Below, piece after piece: positions 8,684 through 16,886 of a DNA stretch of 64,000 bases. The number at the start of each line of letters is the position of its first letter. Position 1 is the first letter of the stretch. A model generated the notes under the pieces. The model was not told where the DNA came from. It searched no databases and saw only the letters and a list, made by a program, of their open reading frames with translations. This DNA is from Synechococcus sp. CBW1004 (GTDB taxonomy: Bacteria; Cyanobacteriota; Cyanobacteriia; PCC-6307; Cyanobiaceae), in contig NZ_CP060397.1 of NCBI RefSeq assembly GCF_015840715.1, positions 1,178,001 to 1,242,000 of the forward strand, read 5' to 3'. Made by a program: the position numbers and the translations under genes.

Positions 8684-9889
8684 ATGGAAGCCACCGCCAT
8701 GGCCGGTGACACCGCCTCCCCCAGCGCCTCAGAAGGCGCAGCGGCAGCCGGACGCGATGCCGACATCGCTGCGATCCGACGCCTGCTCGACGCCAATCTC
8801 GATCGTGCCCGCGAGGGCCTGCGGGTGCTGGAGGACTGGAGCCGCTTCGCCCTGGAGCGCACCGATCTGGTGACCACCTGCAAGGACCTGCGTCAGCGTC
8901 TCGGACGTCTGCATCACGCCCGCTACAAGCTGGAGCGTGACACCGCCGGGGATGGCGGCGCCGGCCTCGGCCATCCGGCCCAGCTGCAGCGCCAGGCGCC
9001 CGCCCAGGTGCTGGCGGCCAATGCCGGCCGGGTGCAGGAGGCACTGCGGGTGCTGGAGGAGTTCGGCCGCCTCGAGGATCCCGAGCTGGCGGGTGAGGCG
9101 GCGGCCATCCGCTACCGCCTCTACGACCTGGAGGTGGAGCTGCTGCGGGCCACCGCTGGATCGGGCACGGCGCCGGAGGCTGGGGCGGCAGCGCAGGCGG
9201 AACAGGCGGCCGCAGGGACCCTGCGGGACCGCCTGCAGGCCTGCAGGCTGTATCTGATCACCCGCCCCCTGCCCGATCTTGAGCGTGTGGTGGAGACATC
9301 GCTGCAGGCGGGGGTGCGCCTGGTGCAGTACCGCGCCAAGAAGGCCGACGACCGCAGCCGCCTGGCCGAAGCGCAGGCCCTGCAGGCGTTGTGCAGGCGC
9401 CACGGAGCCCTGTTCCTCGTCAATGACCGCATCGATCTGGCCCTGGCGGTGGACGCCGACGGCGTGCATCTGGGCCAGGACGACCTGCCGCCCGAGCTGG
9501 CACGGCGCCTGCTGGGGCCCGAGAAGCTGATCGGCCGCAGCACCCATGCGCTGGAGCAACTGCAGCAGGCGGAGCGCGACGGCTGCGACTACGTGGGGGT
9601 GGGGCCGGTGAATGCCACGCCCACCAAACCGGGCCGCACACCGGTGGGGCTCGACTACGTGCGCCAGGCCGCCGCGGAGGCCCGCATCCCCTGGTTCGCC
9701 ATCGGCGGCATCGAGTCCTCCAGCCTGGGTCCTGTGCTGGAGGCGGGCGCCAGTCGCGTCGCGGTGGTGCGGGCGATCACCGACGCCAGTGACCCGGCGG
9801 CCGCGACGGCGGAGCTGCTGGCCGCTCTGGGCACAGCGTGGCCGAGCTCAGAGTTGGGATCAACCGGAGAAACACCCACAACCCGCTGA
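8684..9889 (+). CDS. thiE: Thiamine phosphate synthase with N-terminal cyanobacterial domain
   Basis: ThiE joins the hydroxymethylpyrimidine and thiazole phosphates to form thiamine phosphate. The C-terminal half is the TIM-barrel enzyme: LYLITRPLPDLERVVE, GVRLVQYRAKKADDR, FLVNDRIDLALAVDADGVHLGQDDLP, GRSTHALEQL, YVGVGPVNATPTKPGR and IPWFAIGGI. The N-terminal ~150 residues (AAIRRLLDANLDRAREGLRVLEDWSRF) form the extra alpha-helical domain seen in cyanobacterial ThiE proteins. The start at 8684 is chosen because it lies about 20 residues before this domain; the open frame continues upstream without coding character. The thiS gene follows 16 bases later, so the two form an operon. Length is 401 residues with an Ala-rich linker between domains. 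Confidence 0.93.
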   Translation: MEATAMAGDTASPSASEGAAAAGRDADIAAIRRLLDANLDRAREGLRVLEDWSRFALERTDLVTTCKDLRQRLGRLHHARYKLERDTAGDGGAGLGHPAQLQRQAPAQVLAANAGRVQEALRVLEEFGRLEDPELAGEAAAIRYRLYDLEVELLRATAGSGTAPEAGAAAQAEQAAAGTLRDRLQACRLYLITRPLPDLERVVETSLQAGVRLVQYRAKKADDRSRLAEAQALQALCRRHGALFLVNDRIDLALAVDADGVHLGQDDLPPELARRLLGPEKLIGRSTHALEQLQQAERDGCDYVGVGPVNATPTKPGRTPVGLDYVRQAAAEARIPWFAIGGIESSSLGPVLEAGASRVAVVRAITDASDPAAATAELLAALGTAWPSSELGSTGETPTTR

Positions 9890-9905
9890 TGCCTGTGAGG
9901 GTCAG

Positions 9906-10265
9906 ATGAGCGAAACCACGATCAGCGACGATCGATTCAGCAACGCACTGGCGCAGGGGGCCCCTGAGGGAATGGACAGCAGCAGCGACTTCGACAGGCC
10001 GAACCAGCCCGACGCCGCTCCCGCCGACAACGCCTCGATGGCTGAGAGGGTGGGGGAGACGATCACCCTCACGGTCAACGGCGAACCGCGCCGCATCCCC
10101 GCAGGCCTCACACTCCCCGCCGTGCTCGAGGCCCTGGGCTACCGCCCCCAGCTGGTGGTGGTGGAGTTCAACGGCACGATCCTGCCGCGCCAGCGCTGGG
10201 CTGAGCAGAGCGTGGGGGAAACCGACGTGCTCGAGGTGGTCACCATCGTGGGGGGCGGTTCCTAG
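9906..10265 (+). CDS. thiS: Sulfur carrier protein ThiS
   Basis: ThiS carries sulfur as a C-terminal thiocarboxylate for thiazole synthesis. The ubiquitin-like core is ITLTVNGEPRRIPAGLTLPAVLEALGY, VVVEFNGTILPRQRWAEQSVGETDVLEVVTIVGGGS. The C-terminal di-glycine appears as VGGGS, with one Ser after the glycines. From the ATG at 9906 the protein has 119 residues, with a hydrophilic 44-residue extension before the core; an in-frame ATG at 10038 would give a normal 75-residue ThiS. The 16-base gap to thiE implies co-transcription. I favour 9906 because of its position right after thiE, but 10038 is a real alternative. Confidence 0.88.
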   Translation: MSETTISDDRFSNALAQGAPEGMDSSSDFDRPNQPDAAPADNASMAERVGETITLTVNGEPRRIPAGLTLPAVLEALGYRPQLVVVEFNGTILPRQRWAEQSVGETDVLEVVTIVGGGS

Positions 10266-10291
10266 ATTTCAGGCCACTCCAGGCCTGATCC

Positions 10292-11299
10292 ATGGCACTT
10301 ACAGCGCCGCGTCGCCTAGCGGCTCCCCTCGCGTCGCGTCGCACGCCACTTGCCTGCCCATGGCTGCGCCGCAGCTTCACCCTGCTGGTGCTGCCCCTGG
10401 TCGTGGCGGGGCTGCTGCTGATCGGCACCCAGCCCGCTGAGGCGGCGAGCGGCGGCCGCATCGGTGGCGGCAGTTTCCGTTCGGCCCCCTCGATGCCCCG
10501 CAGCTACGGCGGCGGCGGTGGTTACCGGGGTGGTTACAACGGCGGCTACGGAGGCGGTTACCGCGGCGGCTATGGCGGCGGTGGCATCGGCTTCCCATTC
10601 ATCCTGCCGATCTTCGGCTTCGGCGGCGGCCTGTTCGGCTTCCTGGTGCTGATGGCAATCGTCGGGGTGGTGCTCAACGCCCTCCGCGGCGGCGGCGCCT
10701 CGCTGCCGGCCGGCCGCGGCCTCGACACCCGCGCCTCCGTCGATGGGCCGGTGTCGATCGCCCAGCTGCAACTGGGCCTGCTGGCCAGCGCCCGCAATGT
10801 GCAGGAGGACCTCAGGCGCCTGGCCGCCAGTGCCGACACCTCCAGCAGCAGCGGCCTGCAGCAGGTGCTCCAGGAGACCACCCTGTCGCTGCTGCGCCAG
10901 CCGGAGCTGTGGGTCTACGCCAACTCCGAGGTGGGCCAGGTGCCGTTCGCGTCGGCGGAATCCACCTTCAACCGCCTGTCGATGCAGGAGCGCAGCAAGC
11001 TGAAGAGCGAGCTGACCGCCAACGTCGGCGGACGCCGCTCCACCGGCAGCAGCGCCGTGGGCGCCAGCGACGCCACCAGCGACTTCATCGCTGTGACGCT
11101 GCTGGTGGCCAGCCGCAACCGTCTGCCGCTCAAAGGCGCCGACACCGCCGACAACCTGCGCGACAGCCTGCAGCGCCTCGGGGCCGTGGGCGCCGACGAC
11201 CTGCTGGCGCTGGAAGTGATCTGGCAGCCGGAGGGCGCCGGCGAGGTGCTGAGCAGCGAGGAGCTGATCACCGCCTATCCCGACCTGCAGCACCTCTGA
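10292..11299 (+). CDS. DUF1517 family membrane protein with Gly/Tyr-rich segment
   Basis: This 335-residue protein has an N-terminal hydrophobic segment ending in QPAEAASGG (signal peptide or anchor). It continues with SGGRIGGGSFRSAPSMPRSYGGG, a Gly/Tyr repeat of YRGGYNGGYGGG type, and a second transmembrane helix (GFLVLMAIVGVVLNAL). The remaining ~200 residues fit DUF1517: VSIAQLQLGLLASARNVQEDLRRLAA, ELWVYANSEVGQVPF and ITAYPDLQHL. DUF1517 proteins occur in cyanobacteria and plastids; the function is not established. The start at 10292 sits 26 bases after thiS, so it may be read through from the thi operon. Confidence 0.85.
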   Translation: MALTAPRRLAAPLASRRTPLACPWLRRSFTLLVLPLVVAGLLLIGTQPAEAASGGRIGGGSFRSAPSMPRSYGGGGGYRGGYNGGYGGGYRGGYGGGGIGFPFILPIFGFGGGLFGFLVLMAIVGVVLNALRGGGASLPAGRGLDTRASVDGPVSIAQLQLGLLASARNVQEDLRRLAASADTSSSSGLQQVLQETTLSLLRQPELWVYANSEVGQVPFASAESTFNRLSMQERSKLKSELTANVGGRRSTGSSAVGASDATSDFIAVTLLVASRNRLPLKGADTADNLRDSLQRLGAVGADDLLALEVIWQPEGAGEVLSSEELITAYPDLQHL

Positions 11300-11361
11300 G
11301 GTCAGACCATCCCGGATAGGACGAGGTGCCGGGCATCAACGCATCCCGTCGTCCCAGACCT

Positions 11362-11415
11362 CGCCCTCGCATCGGCGGGGCGAGGGCGTCCAACCGTCTC
11401 CGGCCGCAGGCCGGA
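11362..11415. terminator. Two GC-rich hairpins downstream of the DUF1517 gene
   Basis: Two hairpins follow the DUF1517 stop at 11299. The first is CGCCCTCGC at 11362-11370 pairing with GCGAGGGCG at 11380-11388. The second is TCCGGCC at 11399-11405 pairing with GGCCGGA at 11409-11415 around a 3-base loop. Neither is followed by a clear T-run, so they could act as factor-assisted terminators or RNA 3'-end stabilisers. The call is from structure and position only. Confidence 0.4.
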
Positions 11416-11508
11416 CCTGAATGATCCACATCGGTGGCCGCCCACGCCGGTGGCGCCCTTGCCGGCGACGCCCCACCCCGTGACACTGCCCCCAGCTGCA
11501 GCACCGCC

Positions 11509-11676
11509 GTGGCCAGTCGCCGGATTCAGTGGGTGAACACCCCCGTCCTGATCGAGGCGATGGAGCGGCACCGCCAGGGCCTGCTGCCCCGCTCGATGCA
11601 GCTGTGGCTGCAGCAGCTGCTGGAGCTGCCCCCGGGCAACCCTCCACCGGAGCTGCCGGGCGGGCCGCGTCATTAG
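11509..11676 (+). CDS. Small hypothetical protein (about 55 residues)
   Basis: From a GTG at 11509 the frame encodes RRIQWVNTPVLIEAMERHR followed by GLLPRSMQLWLQQLLELPPG and a Pro-rich tail. The segment has a balanced amphipathic composition (Trp, Met, Leu, Glu) unlike the Arg/Pro/Ala-rich shadow frames around it, which argues for a real small protein. It looks like two short helices; no motif is recognised. The frame is open further upstream to 11434 but that part is low-quality. It lies after the hairpins and convergent with larB. Real coding status is uncertain. Confidence 0.4.
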   Translation: MASRRIQWVNTPVLIEAMERHRQGLLPRSMQLWLQQLLELPPGNPPPELPGGPRH

Positions 11677-11861
11677 CCACGGGCGCCCAGCAGCCACGGT
11701 CGCCCAGCAGGCACCGTCGCTCAGCGGATGCATCCGGGGAGCCGCTCGGCACGCCACAGCCATAGCCACAGCCAGAACGCCCATCGGCGTTGCAGGCGAC
11801 AGACGGGTGTGGCAGCGTCCACCGGCCCTCCAACCGACGCAGGCGCCCGTTCCTGCCGGGC

Positions 11862-12752
11862 TCAGCTCCGGGCCCCGAGGATGCGTAGGGCAGCCATCGC
11901 CGCCCCATAGCCGTTGTCGATGTTGACCACCGTCAGGCCCGGAGCGCAGCTGGCGAGCATGCCGTGCAGGGCCGCCACACCGCCGGCACTCACCCCGTAG
12001 CCCACCGACACCGGCACGGCGATCACCGGCTGGGGCAACAGGCCGGCCAGCACCGTGGGCAACGCCCCCTCCATGCCGGCACAGGCGATCAGCACCCGGG
12101 CCGAGCGCAGCTGATCGAGCCGCTCGAGCAGGCGATGCAGGCCGGAAACGCCGACATCGAGCAGCAGCTGCGCCGTCACCCCATGGCAGTGCAGGGCCAG
12201 CAGCGCCTCGCTGGCCACCGTGAGGTCACTGCTGCCGCCACCAAGCACGCACACCTCAGGAGGCACGGAACCACCCTCCCCAGCCGATGCGCCGGGCGGC
12301 TCAGACACCGAAGCCGGCAAGGGGGTGGTGAGGCAGGCGGCCTGCGGGTGGTAGACGAGTGACGGCCTCAGAACGGCGTCCGAGCCCTGCGGCCCGGGCC
12401 CGCCGGCTGGACCATCACCCTCCAGCGGCTGGCCGGAGACACCTGCAACCCTCTCGAGAGACACAACACTCTCGAGAGGCACGACAGTGTCGGGACGCGC
12501 ATCGCCGTCGGGACACCCAAGCCTCTCGAGACCGGCCAGCACCGCATCGGCCTTGGCCGGGGTGACGCGGGTGACCAGCACGGTTTCGCCGGCGGCCAGC
12601 AGCTCCCGGGCGATGCACACGATCTGGTCCGGGCTCTTGTGCTCGCCCCACACCGCCTCCGCCATCCCAAGCCGCTGGCGGCGGCCCAGATCGAGAATGG
12701 CGCCGGGCTCTGTGGAGCTTGGATCGGTGGGGCTGGGCGGGAGCTGGCTCAC
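11862..12752 (-). CDS. larB: Nickel pincer cofactor biosynthesis protein LarB
   Basis: LarB carboxylates nicotinic acid adenine dinucleotide in the first step of nickel-pincer nucleotide synthesis and resembles PurE. Diagnostic stretches are DLGRRQRLGMAEAVWGEHKSPDQI, VLGGGSSDLTVASEA, DVGVSGLHRLLERLDQL, IACAGMEGALPTVLAGL, VPVSVGYGVSAGGVAALHGMLASCAPGLTVVNIDNGYGAA. About 75 residues of low-complexity Pro/Gly/Ser sequence replace the usual short loop between the two halves. In this segment the DNA holds three CTCTCGAG palindromes. The downstream start at 12752 precedes a typical N-terminus. No larC or larE is in the window; free-standing larB genes are common in cyanobacteria. The TIGR03792 gene ends 6 bases upstream on the same strand. 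Confidence 0.92.
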   Translation of the reverse strand: MSQLPPSPTDPSSTEPGAILDLGRRQRLGMAEAVWGEHKSPDQIVCIARELLAAGETVLVTRVTPAKADAVLAGLERLGCPDGDARPDTVVPLESVVSLERVAGVSGQPLEGDGPAGGPGPQGSDAVLRPSLVYHPQAACLTTPLPASVSEPPGASAGEGGSVPPEVCVLGGGSSDLTVASEALLALHCHGVTAQLLLDVGVSGLHRLLERLDQLRSARVLIACAGMEGALPTVLAGLLPQPVIAVPVSVGYGVSAGGVAALHGMLASCAPGLTVVNIDNGYGAAMAALRILGARS

Positions 12753-12758
12753 AGGGCT

Positions 12759-13397
12759 TCAGGGAACGACATCGGGAGGCAGCTCGCCCGCATAGACCAG
12801 CGGGAAGGGATTCGGGGGCGTCGCCTGGGGTGCGGCGGCAGGGGCCTGGACGCCCGGGCTCTCACTGCCGGAGGTCTGGTCTCCGGAGACTGGGGATGGG
12901 GAAACCGGGGATCCGGGGACTGGAGCAGCCGTGGCTGGTGATGCGGTGGCTGCGGATGGAGTGGCTGCGGATGCGGTGGCTGCAGCGAAGCGTTCCGACT
13001 CAGCGATGGCCTCCAAGGGCCCCACCACACCCAGGCGCTCCAGAGCAGCGTGGGCCAGCCGCTCGAAGCGCTCCTGCACCTGCTCGATCTCATCGCGGGG
13101 GATGGCATGCCACTGGGCGCGGCTGGCCCAGTGGATCAGCAGCTGGCCCTCCTCACGCTCGCCATCCCAGCGCAGCTCGCGGCCCAGGAAGCCGGCCTGG
13201 GAGCGCAGCCAGGGCTCCCAGGTGGCCTGCTCGGCCTCATACCAGGCCTGGCGCGCCGCCGCCGGCACGCTCACGCGCAGGTGCTCGATCACCTCGACCT
13301 GAACGCGCCCATCGCTGCCAACCCGGCTGGTGAGTTCACCGTCGACCTCGGGAATACCCGGAGCGTCGAGGGGGCTACGGCGCTGGTTCAGATCCAT
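12759..13397 (-). CDS. TIGR03792 family uncharacterised cyanobacterial protein
   Basis: This 212-residue protein contains the ~90-residue TIGR03792 domain: VEVIEHLRVSVPAAARQAWYEAEQATWEPWLRSQAGFLGRELRW, then QLLIHWASRAQWHAIPRDEIEQVQERF. The fold resembles ferredoxin-like stress/monooxygenase-type domains; its function is unknown. The N-terminus has about 35 extra residues, and the C-terminus carries about 80 residues of Ala/Thr/Pro-rich repeats (ATASAATPSAATASPATAAP), ending in the better-ordered NPFPLVYAGELPPDVVP. It lies 6 bases upstream of larB on the same strand, so the two are probably co-transcribed. Confidence 0.8.
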   Translation of the reverse strand: MDLNQRRSPLDAPGIPEVDGELTSRVGSDGRVQVEVIEHLRVSVPAAARQAWYEAEQATWEPWLRSQAGFLGRELRWDGEREEGQLLIHWASRAQWHAIPRDEIEQVQERFERLAHAALERLGVVGPLEAIAESERFAAATASAATPSAATASPATAAPVPGSPVSPSPVSGDQTSGSESPGVQAPAAAPQATPPNPFPLVYAGELPPDVVP

Positions 13398-13494
13398 GGC
13401 AGGGCGATCAGCGGTGGGGCGGGGATGGAACGCAATCCCTGAGGAGGATCAACGTACGGCGGATGGCCCTCGGGCAGCCGACCCGTTGGCCTCC

Positions 13495-13986
13495 TCATCC
13501 CCGCTGCAGCAGCGCCACGGCGTGGCAGGCGATGCCCTCCTCGCGGCCGGTGGGGCCCAGCTGTTCGTTGGTGGTGGCCTTGACGCCCACCTGATCAGGC
13601 TCGAGGCCCATGCGCAAGGCGATCGCGGCCCGCATGGTTTCGATGTGGGGCCTGAGCTTCGGCCGCTCGGCCACGATCACCGTGTCCACGTTCACCACCT
13701 GCCAGCCGCGCTCGCGGATCAGGCCCATCACCTGCTCGAGAAGCACCAGGCTGTCGGCGCCCTTCCAGCGGGGGTCATCGGGCGGGAAGTACTGGCCGAT
13801 GTCGCCGAGCGAGATGGCGCCGAGCAGGGCATCCATCAGGGCATGCACCAGCACGTCGGCGTCGCTGTGGCCATCGAGCCCGAGCCCTGCGGGGTGCTCC
13901 AGGGTCTGCCCGCCGAGGATCAGGGGCCGGCCGGGCACGAGCCGGTGGATGTCGTATCCGTTGCCGATGCGGAGCTGAGGGACCAT
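13495..13986 (-). CDS. ispF: 2-C-methyl-D-erythritol 2,4-cyclodiphosphate synthase
   Basis: IspF forms the cyclic diphosphate intermediate of the non-mevalonate isoprenoid pathway, supplying carotenoid, chlorophyll phytyl and quinone synthesis. The start is set at 13986 so the protein begins [19 protein letters not shown] provides two of the metal ligands. Family motifs [36 protein letters not shown] and [27 protein letters not shown] are complete. At 163 residues the length is normal. An ATG at 14013 would add nine residues without support. The gene is monocistronic in appearance. Confidence 0.95.
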   Translation of the reverse strand: MVPQLRIGNGYDIHRLVPGRPLILGGQTLEHPAGLGLDGHSDADVLVHALMDALLGAISLGDIGQYFPPDDPRWKGADSLVLLEQVMGLIRERGWQVVNVDTVIVAERPKLRPHIETMRAAIALRMGLEPDQVGVKATTNEQLGPTGREEGIACHAVALLQRG

Positions 13987-14121
13987 GGCGCCTGGATCCA
14001 GGGTGAAACGCAATCCCTAACCAGTGTCCGTGACCGGGGGGCCGGAATCGGGCTGCAACCCTGCCGCCGAGCGCTCAGTGCGGCATCACAACCGCTAGAG
14101 GCTGACGGCCTGTCTGACGAA

Positions 14122-14640
14122 TCAGTCAGGACCTGGCTGCTCCAGCAGCATCGCCACCGCCTCACTCAGTCGCAGCCTGCTTCGGGGGGTGTCGAGGAGG
14201 AGGAATCGGGAGAGCGCAACAAGGCATCGAGCCTGGAGTTGAGCTCCTTCAGCCGCTTGTTCTCGCGCCTCAGCTTCTCGGTTTCTCTCTCGATCTGCTC
14301 GGTTTCGCTCCTCAACGCGTGCATGCGCGTCTCGAAGTCGGGATCGCGATGCCAATTGAGCATCGACAAGAACTGTCGCCACCGAGGCAACGATGAAAAC
14401 GACGCCCCACTGCTGCTGGAGGGGGACGCTGGCGCCGGCGAGGGTGATGTGGTCATAGGACGAGAACAGGGCGATCAGGCCGAGGGCCAGACCGCCGATG
14501 GCCTGGGTGAAACCGAGGCGGTCAAGGCCGAGACGGTCGAGCCCTGGGAAGGGGCGTGGAGATAGCGGCAAGTCTGGCGGAACCTGCGGGTCAGCGCTGT
14601 CGCCGCCTGGTGTGTTGGGTGGTGGAGTGGAGGAGGTCAT
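14122..14640 (-). CDS. Hypothetical membrane protein with two TM helices and a coiled coil
   Basis: This 172-residue protein has a Pro-rich N-terminus, two hydrophobic segments (FTQAIGGLALGLIALFSSY and WGVVFIVASVATVLVDAQL), then a charged coiled coil (SRLRDAHARVEERNRADRERNREAEAREQAAEG) and a C-terminal helical part ending LLEQPGPD. The pattern FSSYDHITLAG plus the coiled coil looks like conserved cyanobacterial proteins of unknown function. A second minus-strand frame (14166-14456) inside it encodes a leucine-zipper-like sequence, but I take this frame as real because of its membrane segments. No partner is evident; trmD starts 240 bases away on the same strand. Confidence 0.65.
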   Translation of the reverse strand: MTSSTPPPNTPGGDSADPQVPPDLPLSPRPFPGLDRLGLDRLGFTQAIGGLALGLIALFSSYDHITLAGASVPLQQQWGVVFIVASVATVLVDAQLASRSRLRDAHARVEERNRADRERNREAEAREQAAEGAQLQARCLVALSRFLLLDTPRSRLRLSEAVAMLLEQPGPD

Positions 14641-14879
14641 CGGCCGGTCGGAAGGCCCTCTCCACCAGTGCCACCCTTGCGGTGGTCTGTCTCACGGCGG
14701 CGATTGATCTCATGCCGCGGCCTCCGCTGCAGCCAGGCCCACGGGCGCGGGTTGAAGGGGTCTGACCCCGGCCCGTTGGCAGGAATCCCCGGTCGACGGC
14801 AGGCACCGTGCGCACAGGGCCGTGGGTCTCCAGCTCAGGTGGCGCCATCACCACCTGCCATCGGCGGCTGAAGGACTCC

Positions 14880-15707
14880 TCAGCCCTGCTGTTGCTCCTC
14901 CTGCTGTTCCTGCCAGCGGGCGTGGAGATCGGGCCGGCGCTCTCGGGTGCGCGCGATCTGCTGCTCGAGGCGCCAGCGGGCGATGGCGCCGTGGTCGCCG
15001 CTGCGCAGCACCTCCGGCACAGCCATGCCGCGGAACTCCGGCGGACGCGTGTAGTGGGGATGCTCCAGCAGCAGGTCGCTGTGGCTCTCGTGTTCGAGCG
15101 ATTCGGCGGTGCCGACGGTGCCGGGCAGCAGCCGGATGACGCCGTTGATGATCACCATCGCCGGCAGCTCGCCGCCGGTGAGCACGAAGTCGCCCAGCGA
15201 CACCTCCTCATCGGCCAGGCTGCGGATGCGCTCATCGAACCCCTCGTAGTGGCCGCAGAGCAGCACCAGCTGATCGCAGGTGGTGGCCCAGCGCTGCAGG
15301 TCGCGCTGATGCAGCGGCCTGCCCTGGGGGCTCATCAGCAGCACGCGCCGCCGCGGCCGCACCGGCACCGCCTCGAAGGCGGCGAACACCGGCTCGGGCT
15401 TAAGCACCATGCCGGCGCCGCCGCCGTAGGGCACGTCGTCCACCTTGCGGTAGCGGTCGGTGGCGAAGTCGCGGGGATTGTGCAGATGGACCTCGGCGAT
15501 GCCGGCCCGCAGGGCGCGGCCGATCACGCCGAGGCCGTGCAGGGGCACGAAGGCCTCAGGCACCAGGCTGATCACATCAAGGCGCAGGCGGCAGAGAGCG
15601 TCGCCGCCCTCGGGCTCGACCTGCGCCGCCGCGCTGGTCGGCTCGGCGCGATCGGCAGGGCCGCCGCTGGCGCTGGTGGAGGGGATGGCGATCGGCTCCG
15701 AACTCAT
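14880..15707 (-). CDS. trmD: tRNA (guanine(37)-N1)-methyltransferase
   Basis: TrmD methylates G37 of tRNAs with SAM, preventing frameshifting. The SPOUT trefoil-knot motifs are seen: LDVISLVPEAFVPL, DDVPYGGGAGMVLKPEPVF, VLLMSPQGRPLHQRDLQRW, LLCGHYEGFDERI, EEVSLGDFVLTGGELPAMVIINGVIRLLPG and ESLEHESHSDLLLEHPHYTRPPEF. From the ATG at 15707 there are 275 residues, including about 35 low-complexity residues before the fold and a Gln/Glu-rich tail. The start ATG overlaps the lyase stop in ATGA, so translation is probably coupled to the upstream lyase. Confidence 0.95.
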   Translation of the reverse strand: MSSEPIAIPSTSASGGPADRAEPTSAAAQVEPEGGDALCRLRLDVISLVPEAFVPLHGLGVIGRALRAGIAEVHLHNPRDFATDRYRKVDDVPYGGGAGMVLKPEPVFAAFEAVPVRPRRRVLLMSPQGRPLHQRDLQRWATTCDQLVLLCGHYEGFDERIRSLADEEVSLGDFVLTGGELPAMVIINGVIRLLPGTVGTAESLEHESHSDLLLEHPHYTRPPEFRGMAVPEVLRSGDHGAIARWRLEQQIARTRERRPDLHARWQEQQEEQQQG

Positions 15708-16465
15708 GCGGCCGGCTTGCGCACGCGGCGGATCTCGGAGCTGAAGCGGGCGCGGCCCGGCTGACCGCCGGTGGCGTGTTCGACGCTGCTGCGCAGGCGC
15801 AGGTTCGGCTGGGTGAACCAGATGCGCTCGCGCAGCACCCGGCCCGGGGCCTCGAGGATCAGCTCCAGGCTGCCGTCGGGCCACAGCTGCCACTGCCCGG
15901 CCGGGACCGGGGCCTGATCCGCGGCGCCGGCGAAGGAGCCGTCGGCGCGGAAGTGCAGCTCGCGGCTGCCGCCACCGGGTGGCGTGACGCGCAGGCCACC
16001 GGGCTGATCCGCCTGCTCAGGCGCCAGAAAGGCCACCAGCAGCTCCGCACGCTCGGAGCTGTGCCAGGCCTCCTCGCTGGGGGCCTCCTCCACCTCGGCG
16101 CGGGCCTGCTGCAGCAGCGCCGCGAAATCGGGCAGGCCGTCGATGCCGGAATCGGCGGCTGCATTGGACGCGGCGCCGGCCCCAGCGGAGGTCCCCACTG
16201 TGTCAGTGACACTCTGGCCGGCGGAGGGCTCCCCGGAATTGTCAGCGCCCCCTCCCTGCCCAGGGGAGACCGCAACGGCGCCCGCCTCAGGAGCGGAAAC
16301 CGCCGCTGTCTGCGCGGAACCGTCAGCCGTCATGGCCGGATCAGGAGCGGCATCCTCCACCAGGGCCAGATCGAAATGGCTGCGAAGGGCCAGCCATTCG
16401 CCGTCGCAGAGCTCCAGAAAGCTGCGGAGATCCTGGGGCGGGAAGCCCTCGGGGCTGGCGGTCAC
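15704..16465 (-). CDS. CpcS/CpeS-type phycobiliprotein lyase family protein
   Basis: Members of this family attach bilin chromophores to cysteines of phycobiliproteins or act as bilin-binding lipocalin-like proteins. The N-terminal signature is DLRSFLELCDGEWLALRSHFDL; the C-terminal beta-barrel strands read RERIWFTQPNLRLRSSVEHA and ARFSSEIRRVRKP, as in CpcS/CpeS. Between them lies an Ala/Ser/Gly-rich insertion of about 70 residues before GLPDFAALLQQARAEVE. The start is set at a GTG (16465), giving 253 residues that begin TASPEGFPPQDL; an ATG at 16543 would add unstructured sequence. It overlaps trmD by 4 bases. The bilin and target subunit cannot be deduced. Confidence 0.82.
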   Translation of the reverse strand: MTASPEGFPPQDLRSFLELCDGEWLALRSHFDLALVEDAAPDPAMTADGSAQTAAVSAPEAGAVAVSPGQGGGADNSGEPSAGQSVTDTVGTSAGAGAASNAAADSGIDGLPDFAALLQQARAEVEEAPSEEAWHSSERAELLVAFLAPEQADQPGGLRVTPPGGGSRELHFRADGSFAGAADQAPVPAGQWQLWPDGSLELILEAPGRVLRERIWFTQPNLRLRSSVEHATGGQPGRARFSSEIRRVRKPAA

Positions 16466-16643
16466 GGCGGCAGAGATGGCTGCAGGGATCCTGGCAGGTG
16501 CCGCCCCCCGGCTCAGGGCCCCGGCTGCGGGGCCTGACGGCACCGCGGCTCAGCGGCTGTGCAGCTGCAACCCACCGTTGCCTCGCCGCAGCTCCGCCCA
16601 CAACCCCGAACACGGATCCTCAACCTGGTGACAAGAGGCTGCC

Positions 16644-16886
16644 CTTCGAACGCGGGTTCAGCACCGGGGTGACAGCCTTGGGGTGCGCAGCCTGCGAGAC
16701 CTGGTGGAGCAGATCGGTCTGGGTGCTGGTTCCGAGGTAAGCCTGAGAGCCGAGGATGGGGCGATCGTCGTCAGACCAGCCAGTCTGGCGCCGTTGAACC
16801 TGGATGCTCTGCTGGCGGGCGTGAAGGCTGAAAATCTCCACACGTCAGTCGACACAGGAGAGGCCGTCGGGTTGGAGATCGTCTGA
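16644..16886 (+). pseudogene. MazE/AbrB-type antitoxin remnant
   Basis: The frame encodes an AbrB-fold antitoxin: RTRVQHRGDSLGVRSLRDLV followed by EQIGLGAGSEVSLRAEDGAIVVRP and the MazF-binding tail LNLDALLAGVKAENLH. The family normally starts MRTRVQRWGNSLGVRIP, but here the codon at the expected start (16644) is CTT and the conserved Trp and Asn have become Arg and Asp. The only later start is a GTG at 16683, which would remove half of the DNA-binding strand pair. The C-terminus is intact and its TGA overlaps the ATG of the toxin remnant, as in functional mazEF operons. I infer a decayed antitoxin, though a shortened protein from 16683 is possible. Confidence 0.6.

Noticed and set aside
14166-14456. 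Minus-strand 96-residue frame with a leucine-zipper-like sequence inside the 14122-14640 gene
   Set aside because: It overlaps the better-supported membrane/coiled-coil protein in another frame; charged coiled-coil-like sequence often arises as a shadow of another coiled coil.
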